NCBI GenBank assembly: GCA_041665305.1
Contig: JBAYJD010000020.1
Coordinates: forward strand, 1 to 47,021
Length of the DNA: 47,021 nucleotides
Direction: 5' to 3'
DNA from: YA12-FULL-51-18 sp041665305
GTDB lineage: Bacteria > Elusimicrobiota > Elusimicrobia > Elusimicrobiales > UBA9959
The notes under the pieces were generated by a model. That model searched no databases and was not told the origin of the DNA. It saw nothing but the letters and a program-made list of their open reading frames with translations. The position numbers were made by a program, and so were the translations under genes. The first letter of the stretch is position 1. Every line of letters begins with the position of its first letter. Shown here one piece after another: positions 27,504 to 36,901 of this stretch.

Positions 27504-28681
27504 GTCTTGTCCTTCCCGGCCGGGTCCGAAAGACCCGGCGCGGCGCGGACCGGCCCCGGCATAAGTTCCTCATACACCCTGTGGATCTTTTCCGCTGTTC
27601 CCCGTATATCGAAAAATCTCTCGGCCCTCCCTCGTCCGTTCCCGCCCAGCCGCGCGGCTAAAGCTCCGTCCTTCAGCAGGCTTACGGCTTTCCGGGCCAG
27701 GTCGGAGGCCGAACCGGCCTGAAAAAAAAGACCGGTTTCCCCCTCCGCTATCGTTTCAATATTTCCGCCCAAAGGCGCGGCGATCACAGGTTTGCCGGCT
27801 GCCATCGCTTCCAACAGGACCCTGGAAAACCCCTCCCTGAAAGCCGAAGGGAACGCAAAAACATCCAAAGCCGACATGAATTCGGGAGTGTCCTCTACGA
27901 AACCGGCGAAGATCACGGAGTCCTCCAATCCGTATTCCCTCACTTTCCGCCTAAGCTCGGGTTCGTAAGTTCCGCGGCCGGCCAGCGCCAGCACGGCTCC
28001 GGGGACCAGGCCTTTTATAATTTTGAAAGCGTCGATCAATACGGCCGGGCCTTTCCCCTCTACCAGCTGCCCGCAGTAACCGAGCAGAGGGCTATGGGCG
28101 GGGATCTTATATTTCCTCCTGAAAGCCTCCCCGCGCCCTAACGGCGAGAATGCTTCAAGGTCGACCCCGTTATGGATCACGCGGACTTTACCCTTGGAAC
28201 AGCAGGCGCCCTCAAAGCGCTCTGCGGCCGCGCCTGAAACGCAGATGATCCTGGAACAGAAGAACGGGATAAGCCTGTCCAGGACCCCGCCACCGTCCGC
28301 AACCCGGGCATGAAACACCAGCGGGACGCGCAAGAACCGCGCCGCCGCTCCCGCCAGCAAAGCCGAATCAAGGGTATCGCAGTGAACCAGCCTCGCGCCG
28401 GACTTCGTGATAACGCGGCATAACTCCGCCACATAAGCCGGGAGCCGCCGCCACCGCCGAAAGCCGGGCGCGGGCCGTTCCAGGAACGATGTTTCGATCC
28501 CCATGCCCGAAACAACGCGCGAAACTTCCCCCTCTCCGGGGCAGAGAACTACGGGCCGGAACCTGGACCGGTCCAGATGTTTCAGGAGAAGCAAAAAGCT
28601 CAGCTGCCCGCCTCCGACTATGTCGGAGAAACCCGATATATAAAGGACCGCCTGGGGATCAATGCGCTGATCGTTCTTCAT
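27500..28681 (-). CDS. Family 4 glycosyltransferase
   Basis: The product is 393 aa. ILYISGF-like start (VLYISGFSDIVGGGQLSF), VRVIHNGVDLEAF and the EGFSRVLLEAMAAGKPVIA signature define a GT4 enzyme. The N-terminal GGGQ loop is the usual phosphate-binding site of the acceptor domain. A basic, Pro-rich C-terminal tail (after about 370) is longer than needed and probably unstructured. It sits 15 nt from the CgeB-like gene upstream. Confidence 0.92.
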   Translation of the reverse strand: MKNDQRIDPQAVLYISGFSDIVGGGQLSFLLLLKHLDRSRFRPVVLCPGEGEVSRVVSGMGIETSFLERPAPGFRRWRRLPAYVAELCRVITKSGARLVHCDTLDSALLAGAAARFLRVPLVFHARVADGGGVLDRLIPFFCSRIICVSGAAAERFEGACCSKGKVRVIHNGVDLEAFSPLGRGEAFRRKYKIPAHSPLLGYCGQLVEGKGPAVLIDAFKIIKGLVPGAVLALAGRGTYEPELRRKVREYGLEDSVIFAGFVEDTPEFMSALDVFAFPSAFREGFSRVLLEAMAAGKPVIAAPLGGNIETIAEGETGLFFQAGSASDLARKAVSLLKDGALAARLGGNGRGRAERFFDIRGTAEKIHRVYEELMPGPVRAAPGLSDPAGKDKT

Positions 28682-28696
28682 AAGATATCACGGAAT

Positions 28697-29722
28697 TTAT
28701 CCGGCGCCCGCGCTTTCAAGCACGGTCTTAATTCTATCGGCATAAGTATGTTTTTTTAAAACTTCATCGCGCCCCGCCCGCGCTATGGCTTCCCTTTTTT
28801 CCGGATAGGCGAGATAATAAGCTATCTTTTGCCTCAGCTCCCGCGCGTCCTTAAAGATAACAAGATGACGGCCGTCCTCAAAGAGGGACGCCACATCTTT
28901 TTGAGCGTCGCATAACAGGAACGCGCCGCACGCCATAGCCTCAAAAACGCGCGGACTGGCCTGATGACAGGGATACTTTCCCCGCGGGTCCGAAAAGTGC
29001 ATGCACAACACTATTTTTGCGGCGCTGTAGGCTTTCAGCCAGACCGCGGGGGGGGTATTCCCGCCGGCCGTCCTGCTTTTCAGCGGGGAGCCGGGCGGCA
29101 GGGCCCCGGTCCCGGGGCCCCATACCTTCAGGTCCAGATCGCTTATGCTTTCCAGCAGTTCCACTCTTTTCGGATAAAGCCCGGGGAGGACCGTGCCGGC
29201 AAAACACACGTCGCAGGAGAATTTGTTCTTTTCCTCGCCGGTAAGAAGCTGTTTTTGATGGAGCTCCGGGTCGCAGGCGTAAGGAAGCAGCTTGGCTCCG
29301 GAAAGCCCGGCCTTCTCCAGTAATTCCACCGCCTCGGTGCCGGAACAGAAAACGCGGTCGTAAAAAGGCGCGGCCGCGGAGATCGACCCCGAATCCTCCC
29401 TCGGAGGGTCGGTAATCCACAAGACCGTTTTAACGCCCTTGCGGCGCAGTTCCGCGGGCGTATACGGGGCCACGCGCACGCCCCCGCAGGCGAAAAAAAT
29501 ATCCGGACGATAAACCGCAGCTTTTCGCAGGAGGCCCAGGTTCAAACGCAGAAGGTCCAGCCGCTCCAGCGGCGGGATCCCCCGCCTCAGCAAACCGGGG
29601 ATCAGATACCGCCTGTCGTTAAAAAATTCCACTCCTGCGCCGGCCGTCTCGAAAGCCCTTTCGGCATATTCCGTGATAGTCAGGAAGTGCGGATTGCGAT
29701 ACCCTGAAAAAAGAACTTTCAC
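28697..29722 (-). CDS. CgeB-type glycosyltransferase
   Basis: The product is 341 aa, starting with GTG at 29722 behind GGGAGGGC; the codon overlaps the upstream stop as GTGA. FSGYRNPHFLTITEYAERA, VLWITDPPRED and DVCFAGTV are typical of the CgeB/spore-maturation type GT-B family. SPRVFEAMACGAFLLCD is the C-terminal sugar-nucleotide region. These enzymes glycosylate proteins or glycans; the acceptor here is presumably the capsule or O-antigen repeat. Confidence 0.87.
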   Translation of the reverse strand: MKVLFSGYRNPHFLTITEYAERAFETAGAGVEFFNDRRYLIPGLLRRGIPPLERLDLLRLNLGLLRKAAVYRPDIFFACGGVRVAPYTPAELRRKGVKTVLWITDPPREDSGSISAAAPFYDRVFCSGTEAVELLEKAGLSGAKLLPYACDPELHQKQLLTGEEKNKFSCDVCFAGTVLPGLYPKRVELLESISDLDLKVWGPGTGALPPGSPLKSRTAGGNTPPAVWLKAYSAAKIVLCMHFSDPRGKYPCHQASPRVFEAMACGAFLLCDAQKDVASLFEDGRHLVIFKDARELRQKIAYYLAYPEKREAIARAGRDEVLKKHTYADRIKTVLESAGAG

Positions 29723-30627
29723 AGCCGCCCTCCCTTTTTAACGATAAGGCCGCACAGGAAAGCTTTGGCCAGCAGATAATACGCGTTCAGGCCGAAAGGG
29801 AAAGACTTTACCTGGGCAGAAAACTCCTCAGACGCCCCGGCATAATCGCCTTTTTCAAGGAAAAATATGCCTCTCATCGCGTGGGCATGGGCCCGGAAAT
29901 ATTTCATTTCCGGCTGGAGCATGGGGTACCGGGAACAAAGCGCCAAAAGCTTCGAAAGAAAAACAAGGCGCGCGTCATGGAACCCGGCTCCCTTGGAATA
30001 ATTTCCGCCGTGGCTGACCCATTGTCCGGCTATGCCCGGCACATAAAGAAGCCGCTCGCCGGAACAGATAAGCCGGACAAAGAACTCCCCGTCGTCCAGT
30101 CCGGTAAGCGCGGGATCCTCGGAGAACCCGCCGAGCCGCTCAAGGACCCTTTTCCTTACCGCCATGGCCAGCATGGAGATCAGGGAAACGCCGGAGGCCA
30201 TGGCATGAAGCATCTCCCGGTTCGAAGCCTGCCGGCTGAAAAAAATATCCATCCTCTCGCCGTTTTCACCCACCCTCTCATAATCGGAATAGACGGCGGC
30301 CGTTTCCGGTCCCGCGTCCAGGGCCGCGGCCTGCCTTGCGAGCCGCCCTTCGGCCATCAGGTCGTCCTGGTCGAGCACGCAGATAATTTCACCGCGCGCC
30401 GCGGCCGTCCCCCTGTTGACCGCCGCGCCCTTCCCGGCATGGCCCATTCGTATGAGCCTTACCCTTTCATCTTTAAGGAACTCCGTCTCCGCCGGAGAAA
30501 CGGACCCGTCGTCGACTATTATCAATTCCAGTTCCACCCCGGTCTGCCCCAAAACGCTCGCGGCCGCTCCCGGCAGCCGGCTTTTGCCCTCATAGTACGG
30601 GATGATAACGGAAACGCGCGGGTTCAT
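29719..30627 (-). CDS. Family 2 glycosyltransferase
   Basis: The product is 302 aa from the ATG at 30627, chosen because RVSVIIPYYE follows at once. A possible earlier ATG at 30654 has AAGGAG only 2 nt upstream and would overlap the previous gene, so the start is uncertain. Motifs are IIVDDGSV, LDQDDL (DXD) and LTGLDDGEFFVRL. The C-terminal about 70 residues are helical and could act as a membrane-associated tail. Transfers a sugar to the growing lipid-linked unit. Confidence 0.87.
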   Translation of the reverse strand: MNPRVSVIIPYYEGKSRLPGAAASVLGQTGVELELIIVDDGSVSPAETEFLKDERVRLIRMGHAGKGAAVNRGTAAARGEIICVLDQDDLMAEGRLARQAAALDAGPETAAVYSDYERVGENGERMDIFFSRQASNREMLHAMASGVSLISMLAMAVRKRVLERLGGFSEDPALTGLDDGEFFVRLICSGERLLYVPGIAGQWVSHGGNYSKGAGFHDARLVFLSKLLALCSRYPMLQPEMKYFRAHAHAMRGIFFLEKGDYAGASEEFSAQVKSFPFGLNAYYLLAKAFLCGLIVKKGGRL

Positions 30628-30638
30628 AAATTTTGGGA

Positions 30639-31442
30639 TCAGAGAAATCCCCATTTCTCCTTGAACATGAGATGGTTCTTCCACAGCGCCGGCTCCGGAC
30701 GGAAATTTTCAGGCCTGCTGCAGTGATGAACTACCTTTACCCCGCCTTCATAAATGATCTTAAAACCGTTCTTCACGAACCTCAGGGTATAATCCAGATC
30801 CTCATATGACCCGTTCATATCGGGATACGACTCGTCCGGGAATCCGACTTTTTCAAAGGCCGCCCGTTTCATGACAAAGAACGCCCCGCTGACATGATAC
30901 ACCGCCCTGCGCGTCCCGAACACCAGGTCGTCGTCCGCTTCCGAAGAATGCTGCGTATAATGAACGAACCGGCGCAGCGCGCGCGGAAACATGAAAGGAT
31001 CGGAAACCTTGAACCGCGCTGGAATACGGGGGATCTTGAAAAAAAACGAAAAAAGCGCAGCGTACAACGTTCCGTCGGTATTAAGCAGCCTCGGTCCGGC
31101 CATGCCGACATCCTCCGCGGTCTTAAAAAGGCCCAGCAGCCCGCTCTGCCACGGCATCACGAATTCCACATCGTGATCCATTCTCGCGATGAACGGAGCG
31201 ACGCTTTTCTTAAGGCCGAGATTCAGCGCTTTTACGGTGCCCACATTTTCGGGGAGGTCTATAAGTTCGCAATCCGGCAGGCCCGCGCAATAAGCGGCTG
31301 TCCCGTCCCGGCTCCCGTTATTGACCACTATAAGGCGGAAAGGCGCCTCGCGGAATTTATACAGGCTCTCCACCGTTCTTTTAAGAACGGGGAGCATGTT
31401 CCCGTAAGTAACGGTTATGATATCGGTTTCAGGGATCGGCAT
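30639..31442 (-). CDS. Family 2 glycosyltransferase
   Basis: The product is 267 aa. DIITVTYGNM, IVVNNGSRDGT, IARMDHDVEFV (metal site) and the late GSYEDLDYTLRFVKNG are GT2 hallmarks. FFVMKRAAFEKVGFPDE is the usual acceptor-side loop. Eleven nt separate its stop from the next start. GGCGGA lies about 9 nt upstream of the ATG. Confidence 0.9.
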   Translation of the reverse strand: MPIPETDIITVTYGNMLPVLKRTVESLYKFREAPFRLIVVNNGSRDGTAAYCAGLPDCELIDLPENVGTVKALNLGLKKSVAPFIARMDHDVEFVMPWQSGLLGLFKTAEDVGMAGPRLLNTDGTLYAALFSFFFKIPRIPARFKVSDPFMFPRALRRFVHYTQHSSEADDDLVFGTRRAVYHVSGAFFVMKRAAFEKVGFPDESYPDMNGSYEDLDYTLRFVKNGFKIIYEGGVKVVHHCSRPENFRPEPALWKNHLMFKEKWGFL

Positions 31443-31493
31443 TTTTATATTTTCCGCCGGTTTTTATCCGGGACGGCGGCAGACCTGGCGGTC

Positions 31494-32336
31494 CTACGCT
31501 CCGCCTGCGCCCAGGAACATCTTTATCCTGTTTATAAAGGGCCCGGCGCCCGACTTATTCCTGCCGGCCCAGCGGCCGAGCTGCCCCCGGACCGCGGACA
31601 GGAACAGGTCCGCCAGGTTTAAAAAGACCGAGGTGCGCCATAAGCCGCAGGTGGTATACAGCACTTTTTCCTCCTTGTGTTTTTTTATCACTTTATTGAG
31701 GGTCCCGTAGTATTCCCTGTTCAGCGTTCCCGTCGACCTATGCCATACCGGGAGGGGCAGCGCGTAGGCTTTTAAACCGAGTTTTTTCACCGACAGCGAA
31801 TAATCCACCCCGTATAAATGCCAGCCGGCGCAGGTCGCGGCGTCGAACCCGGCCGCGCTGAAAACCTTCGCGGGGATTATCAGCAATTGCTCGTCCAGGG
31901 TCTGCACCGCGACCGGCGCGGAGGAATTGATCCCGGACTCCAGCCTTTCCTTTTCAGGCCCCTGATACACGAATACCGCCCGGTTTTCCAGCGGGAAAGC
32001 GCCTACCCGGAAAAGGCCTCCGGACCCGCCTTTGGTCATCCCGGCAACGCCCGCCGCGCCCAGGTCCGGAAGCGCCCGCAAAAGAACCTCCGCCCGCCGC
32101 AGCCAGTCGGCGGACAGCAGACGCACATCCTGGTGCATAAAAACTATATATTCGCCCCCGGCTTTCGCGCCTCCGTGGTTAAGCCCCTCCGCAGCGGATC
32201 TGAACGCGCCCCCTGTATTGTCCACCAGGATCGGCTCAAAGCCCAAAGCCTGCTCTTTCAGCCCTTTCAGCGCCCAGCCGGCCAGCGTCTCCGCGTCGTT
32301 ATAAACGCAGACGACGGAAAAAACGGGGCGCGTCAC
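31494..32336 (-). CDS. Family 2-like glycosyltransferase
   Basis: The product is 280 aa with a GTG start at 32336 and GGCGGCGC upstream. FSVVCVYNDAETL, ILVDNTGGAF and FMHQDVRLL replace the canonical DXD metal site with HQD. That form occurs in other GT2 subgroups and leaves activity likely but not certain. CAGWHLYGVDYSLSV is the C-terminal acidic-site region. A short 51-nt gap separates it from the next GT2 gene. Confidence 0.83.
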   Translation of the reverse strand: MTRPVFSVVCVYNDAETLAGWALKGLKEQALGFEPILVDNTGGAFRSAAEGLNHGGAKAGGEYIVFMHQDVRLLSADWLRRAEVLLRALPDLGAAGVAGMTKGGSGGLFRVGAFPLENRAVFVYQGPEKERLESGINSSAPVAVQTLDEQLLIIPAKVFSAAGFDAATCAGWHLYGVDYSLSVKKLGLKAYALPLPVWHRSTGTLNREYYGTLNKVIKKHKEEKVLYTTCGLWRTSVFLNLADLFLSAVRGQLGRWAGRNKSGAGPFINRIKMFLGAGGA

Positions 32337-32401
32337 CTGCGCCGCCTTTTAAATCTTACAACGCCGGGAATTCGGCACCGGTAGTGGTCCATTTGAGTAT
32401 C

Positions 32402-33172
32402 TCACGCCTTGCGCAAAACGACGATCATTTCGCTTTTTCCGCATATGATCTTTTCCGGTTCAAAAACCAATCTCAGGTCCCGTTTCAGGTACATGATAAG
32501 CTCCAGGACCTCCGCAAAAGTCCACACATGGAAATGAATGCTGTATGAGCCGTCTTTCAGCGTTTCCATCGACCTTGCCGGATCATCGCGGAACTTATCC
32601 TCCGCCAAAGCCCGCCAATCCTTAAAATGCTCTTCCCTGGACCAGCCGGGACCCTCGCGATAATCACGGATAAGATGCTGTAACCCCGTAACCGGCCTGT
32701 TCGAATCAAAAGTGAACCGTTTGTCTGGAACGGCCAGGTAAACTATCCCTCCCGGCTTGAGCACCCTCAGAAAGGCCTCCACCGCCCCGATGGGGTTTTC
32801 GCAGTGTTCCAGGAAGTGATTTGCGATGACAAAATCGAGCGCTCCATCCTGGAACTTGCCCAAGGTTTCCCCGTTATCCACAACATCGACCGGCGTCAGT
32901 TCATTCTCCCGTAATTCCGGGTATTGTCTCCGCAGTTCGCCGATCGGCAACCGGTCCACATAGACGACCTCCGCGCCCTCCGGCACCCGCAACGGCTGGT
33001 GCAGCGCCCCGATCTCTATTCCTTTTCCCCGGAGATATTGAACAGCCAAAGCTTCCCGGCTGTCGGGAGCAGTCAGCATCTTGAGCCGCATCCTCAAATT
33101 CCGCAGTATCCCTCCTCTTCGAAGCGCGGCGCTTACGGCTCCCCGCATTTTTCCGGCAAATGAGTCGTTCAC
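32402..33172 (-). CDS. Class I methyltransferase
   Basis: The product is 256 aa. The GTG at 33172 is chosen because it forms GTGA with the stop of the upstream gene and has GGAGA 4 nt before it. The first about 45 residues are basic. GIEIGALHQPLRV precedes VVYVDRL, the usual opening of this methyltransferase subgroup. DFVIANHFLEHCENP and VLKPGGIVYLAVPDKRFTF follow, then a C-terminal YSIHFHVWTFAEV segment. Substrate unknown; context implies a sugar of the surface glycan. Confidence 0.87.
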   Translation of the reverse strand: MNDSFAGKMRGAVSAALRRGGILRNLRMRLKMLTAPDSREALAVQYLRGKGIEIGALHQPLRVPEGAEVVYVDRLPIGELRRQYPELRENELTPVDVVDNGETLGKFQDGALDFVIANHFLEHCENPIGAVEAFLRVLKPGGIVYLAVPDKRFTFDSNRPVTGLQHLIRDYREGPGWSREEHFKDWRALAEDKFRDDPARSMETLKDGSYSIHFHVWTFAEVLELIMYLKRDLRLVFEPEKIICGKSEMIVVLRKA

Positions 33173-33834
33173 TTTTTCTCCGCGACCGCGTAGAGCCTGT
33201 TGAACAATTCCGCCCTGAACGCGCCCAGGCGGTAGAGAACGGAAACAGCCCGTCTCAGCCACGGCGGCAGCCCCGCATTCCAGATCAAGATCGGTTCCCC
33301 TCTTTCTACGGTAAACTTCGGGAAGTTAGCCGCAAGCAGGGCCGAGAGGTCGGCCTTCGTAAAGAAATTTACATGATCCAGCTCAAGGAAATGTTCGCAG
33401 ACCAGCTTGCAGCCGCCAAGCTCGGCCCTGTCGCCGCAATCGGGGACGGTTATAAGGACGTTCCCGGCAGATACGCGTTTGGCCTCACGCAGGAGCTTCT
33501 CCGGATCCTGAACATGCTCAAGCACTTCGAAAACAAGAACGGTATCGAACGAATTATCCTCGAACGGGAGGCGCTCTCCGGGCGCCGCCTCCGACGCATC
33601 GACCCCCTTCTTTCTGGCGGCGGCCACATATTCCTTATTGATGTCGGCGCCTTTGCAGTCATAGCCCAGTTTGGAGAGCTCCAGGCAATAATCCCCGGTG
33701 GCGCAGCCCAGATCCAGGATCCGCTTGCCGGCGGAACGGCGGCAAAAGCGGAGCAGTTCCTGACTCGCCACCGAGGTTCCGAGCCCGGAGTACCAGGTCT
33801 TGGAGTCTCTATAAATGTCGGTTTTTTTCAGCAC
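33169..33834 (-). CDS. Class I methyltransferase
   Basis: The product is 221 aa with a GTG start at 33834 and AGGAG 5 nt upstream. RILDLGCATGDYCLELSKLG is motif I, CKGADIN motif II, VLVFEVLEHVQDPEKLL and NVLITVPD the rest of the SAM fold. It overlaps the radical SAM gene upstream by 26 nt and the next methyltransferase by 4 nt, so translation of the three is probably coupled. A UbiG/UbiE-like scaffold; the context argues for glycan methylation and not quinone synthesis. Confidence 0.88.
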   Translation of the reverse strand: MLKKTDIYRDSKTWYSGLGTSVASQELLRFCRRSAGKRILDLGCATGDYCLELSKLGYDCKGADINKEYVAAARKKGVDASEAAPGERLPFEDNSFDTVLVFEVLEHVQDPEKLLREAKRVSAGNVLITVPDCGDRAELGGCKLVCEHFLELDHVNFFTKADLSALLAANFPKFTVERGEPILIWNAGLPPWLRRAVSVLYRLGAFRAELFNRLYAVAEKK

Positions 33835-35209
33835 GAGATCTCCTTGCCGCGAGCCGGATCCCGGCCTTGTTCATAAGATAGCCGGGTATTTTCCAGGGTT
33901 CCGTCAATCCTTTCTTAAGCAGGTAATAAAACCGCCTGCGCTCGGTATAATGTTTAAATCGCAGGAATAACGCCTTTATTTCCTTTCTTGTCAGCTTTTC
34001 GGAAAGTATTATAGCGGAAGCGGAATTTGCTTCAAAATCCACGTTCAGCGCGCTCCAATCCATATCGTCGGAGACCAGCCCCCGCCGTTCGGCATACTCC
34101 CATACCGGCGTTCCTGGAAAAGGCGTGAGCACATACAGGCCGAAGGAATCTACGCCGTTCCGCTTAACAAATTCCAAAGTATCCAAGATTTCTTTCCTTT
34201 CCTCTTGCGGCGCGCCGATAATAAAACTGCCGAATACGCTTATACCGTATTTTTTTATGATAGCGACCGCATTTTCGTTATGCGCCACCGACGCTCCGGG
34301 ACCCTTAAGATATTTAAGCGTCCGGTCATTGCCGGATTCCAACCCAAGGCCCAAAGTCTCAACCCCGAATTCCTTAAGCAGGGCGATAGTCTCGTCATTC
34401 ACAAGTTCCGCCCTGATGGCGCCGCTGAAGCGGACTTTTCCCAGCACCCCGCGCCGCAAGAGCAGCTCTTTAACGCGGCGGATACGCTCCAGATCGCAGG
34501 TAAAAAGGTCGTCCTGGAAATTGATCCCGGTCACGCCGTATCGCGTTACGAGGTTTTCGATCTCCGCGGCCATATATTCGGCCGAAAAAAGCCTGACGCC
34601 GCTCCAAAAACGCGAAGAGGCGCAAAAAACGCAGCGGAAAGGGCACCCTCTGCTTGTGAACATATGGGCGTCGGCGCGCGTTTCCAGGAGGTCGCGGGCC
34701 GGGAACGGGATCTTGTCAAGCGGAGCGGCCGGCGCGCGCGGCTCCGTCAGGACCAATCGTCCGTCCGCGGCGCGGAAAGCTATCCCTTTGATCCCCGCGA
34801 GTTCTTCCTTTTGAAAGCCGCCCGTCCTTTGAAAAAGTCCGAAAAGCTCGCAAAAAGTCTCCTCGCCTTCGCCCATAACGCCCAGATCCATGTTCTCATC
34901 AAGAGAGTTCGGAAGCATGGAGATATGGACCCCGCCGCAAACGACCGGGATGCCGAACTTTTTCGCGGCCGCCGCGGCCGCTATCGCCCTGCCGTAATTC
35001 TGGCTTACCGCGCTGATGCCTACGAGATCCGGCCTGAAGCCGGCCAATTCGTCTTCCGGCGCGCCGGCGACGATCCTGCATTCCACCGCCTCCGCCCCGA
35101 ACTTCTTCCGGAGACTTGAGACCAGGTAGCCGAGACCAAGCGGAGCGAATATCGTTTCGATAGGCCTTGTAAGGTCTTTGGCGTCGATAAACAGGATCTT
35201 AACAGGCAT
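33809..35209 (-). CDS. B12-binding radical SAM enzyme
   Basis: The product is 466 aa from the ATG at 35209, where a cobalamin-binding-like domain begins (VKILFIDAKD). GISAVSQNYGRAI and VVCGGVHISMLP belong to that domain (about 1-140). The radical SAM core has the cluster motif in TSRGCPFRCVFCASS and runs on to GLESGNDRTLKYL and FGSFIIGAPQEE. The usual DXHXXG of strict cobalamin binders is not seen, so B12 may not bind. Such enzymes methylate unactivated carbons or do other radical chemistry. It overlaps the flippase gene by 11 nt. Confidence 0.87.
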   Translation of the reverse strand: MPVKILFIDAKDLTRPIETIFAPLGLGYLVSSLRKKFGAEAVECRIVAGAPEDELAGFRPDLVGISAVSQNYGRAIAAAAAAKKFGIPVVCGGVHISMLPNSLDENMDLGVMGEGEETFCELFGLFQRTGGFQKEELAGIKGIAFRAADGRLVLTEPRAPAAPLDKIPFPARDLLETRADAHMFTSRGCPFRCVFCASSRFWSGVRLFSAEYMAAEIENLVTRYGVTGINFQDDLFTCDLERIRRVKELLLRRGVLGKVRFSGAIRAELVNDETIALLKEFGVETLGLGLESGNDRTLKYLKGPGASVAHNENAVAIIKKYGISVFGSFIIGAPQEERKEILDTLEFVKRNGVDSFGLYVLTPFPGTPVWEYAERRGLVSDDMDWSALNVDFEANSASAIILSEKLTRKEIKALFLRFKHYTERRRFYYLLKKGLTEPWKIPGYLMNKAGIRLAARRSRAEKNRHL

Positions 35210-36758
35210 AACATTCAAAGACATAGCGCGCGAACGGGATCCTCTCGCCCAGGATTTTCCTGTCATACTCGTCGAAATATCCGCTCTTCAGGATAATGAC
35301 GCCGTAAAGGGCGAAGAAAAGCAGGCCGTCGAACGCCGCCACGAACAACGCGAACGGCCGCCCCGCTCCGACGGAGGCGGAATGTAAAAAACGGTTCAGC
35401 GCGTATGTGGCCAGTACCGGAACGGCGCAAACCGCCGCCGGCTTGAGGAACAGGCGCCGGAACTCCTTCACGGGAACGCCCAGATACTCATGGAATAATT
35501 TCACATAGTACAACGAAGATAGAATGAGCGCCGCGCTGGTCCCGACCAGCACCCCCGTAAAACCGAACTTGATGATAAGGAACACGCTAAGCGCCAGATT
35601 AAGAACGGCCATCAGGATCCCGAATTTCATATCCAGATCGGTCCGCGCCACCCCGGCCGCTATGGAACTTGCCACGCCGGTTACCGTCGCCATATAGTAA
35701 CCCAGGCACAAGAACCGGATAACATCGGCCGCTCTTTCATATCCGGCGCCCATCCACGCGAACATGATCACGGACGCGTTAAACGCGACAAAAAGAAGCA
35801 GCGGAGTGCTTAAACTTATCAGGTATTTGGAACCGCGCAGGTACATCCTGATCAAAGCCTGCCGGTCTTCACGGGCTTCCAGTTCGGAAACGGCGGGGAT
35901 CAACGCGGAGATCAGAAGAAGCGGGATCTGCCTTGCCTGCGAAACTATGGAGGAACCAAGCTGATAATATGCGACAAGGCCGATATTCAAAAAACCGGTT
36001 ATCAGGAATTTGTCGGTCTGAAAACTTACCAGGTTGGCGAAACGACTGACCTGGAGTTTGTAACCGAAAGAGAACAGTTTTTTAAAAAGAACCCTGCTGG
36101 ATAAGAACAGGTTGAATTCAAGTTCCGGAAGCATCCGGAACGCGGCGGCGATATTGGCGGCATTGCTTAGCAGGGCGGTCGCCAGACTGTTCAGCATCAG
36201 CCCGGGCAAACCGTATCCCTTTTCCAGAACGAACACGGTGCCCGCGATGTTAGGGACGGAGACCGCCACGCCTATCATGTTGGCGATATCCATCCGTTGG
36301 AGGCCGGCGGGCACCGACGCAAATGAACCCAGGGCGCCTGAAACGGAAAAAATACCGACGCCCGCGAGAAAAACGAAAGCCGTCTCCTTATACAGCCCCT
36401 GGGGTATTTTCAGCACGGAGAGGACCGGATCCAGGAAGAAAAAAGCGGCCGCAAAAACCGCCGCTCCAAAGACGAAATAAAATGCGGCGCCCGTGTTGAC
36501 GACCTCATTGATCTTCCCATATTGCTTTCGCGCGTAAAACTCGGAGATGTATTTCACGAAGGAAGTGGAAATTCCAAAATCAAAAAGGCCGAAATATCCG
36601 GTCACGCCTCCCAACAGCGCCAGAACGCCGTATCTTTCCACGCCGAGCCGTGAGATAATATACGGGGTCAGGATCAGGCTCGTCAACACCGTCCAAACGC
36701 GGCCCAGCGTATTAAAAAAAGTGTTCCTGACTATTTTCCGCGAAATGCTATGTGTCAT
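35199..36758 (-). CDS. wzx: Polysaccharide flippase (Wzx/MATE-type)
   Basis: The product is 519 aa from the ATG at 36758. Twelve to fourteen hydrophobic helices fill it. The N-terminal NTLGRVWTVLTSLILTPYI and YGVLALLGGVTGYFGLFDFG are typical of the Wzx/PST flippase family. It moves lipid-linked repeat units across the inner membrane. No clear ribosome site precedes the ATG. It is the first gene of the long minus-strand operon; the divergent gap to FkbM is 143 nt and should hold promoters for both. Confidence 0.9.
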   Translation of the reverse strand: MTHSISRKIVRNTFFNTLGRVWTVLTSLILTPYIISRLGVERYGVLALLGGVTGYFGLFDFGISTSFVKYISEFYARKQYGKINEVVNTGAAFYFVFGAAVFAAAFFFLDPVLSVLKIPQGLYKETAFVFLAGVGIFSVSGALGSFASVPAGLQRMDIANMIGVAVSVPNIAGTVFVLEKGYGLPGLMLNSLATALLSNAANIAAAFRMLPELEFNLFLSSRVLFKKLFSFGYKLQVSRFANLVSFQTDKFLITGFLNIGLVAYYQLGSSIVSQARQIPLLLISALIPAVSELEAREDRQALIRMYLRGSKYLISLSTPLLLFVAFNASVIMFAWMGAGYERAADVIRFLCLGYYMATVTGVASSIAAGVARTDLDMKFGILMAVLNLALSVFLIIKFGFTGVLVGTSAALILSSLYYVKLFHEYLGVPVKEFRRLFLKPAAVCAVPVLATYALNRFLHSASVGAGRPFALFVAAFDGLLFFALYGVIILKSGYFDEYDRKILGERIPFARYVFECYAC

Positions 36759-36901
36759 TTTTACGGTTGGAATCCGTGGATATTTAAGCAAATAAGGAGG
36801 GCCGCTGAAAGCTTTCGTTACAACGGGATCGGGCCCTAAAAGTGCTATCATGCATATTATCGGCCGCGGATCGCATGGGGAGCCGGAACCGGCGAAAGAT
36901 C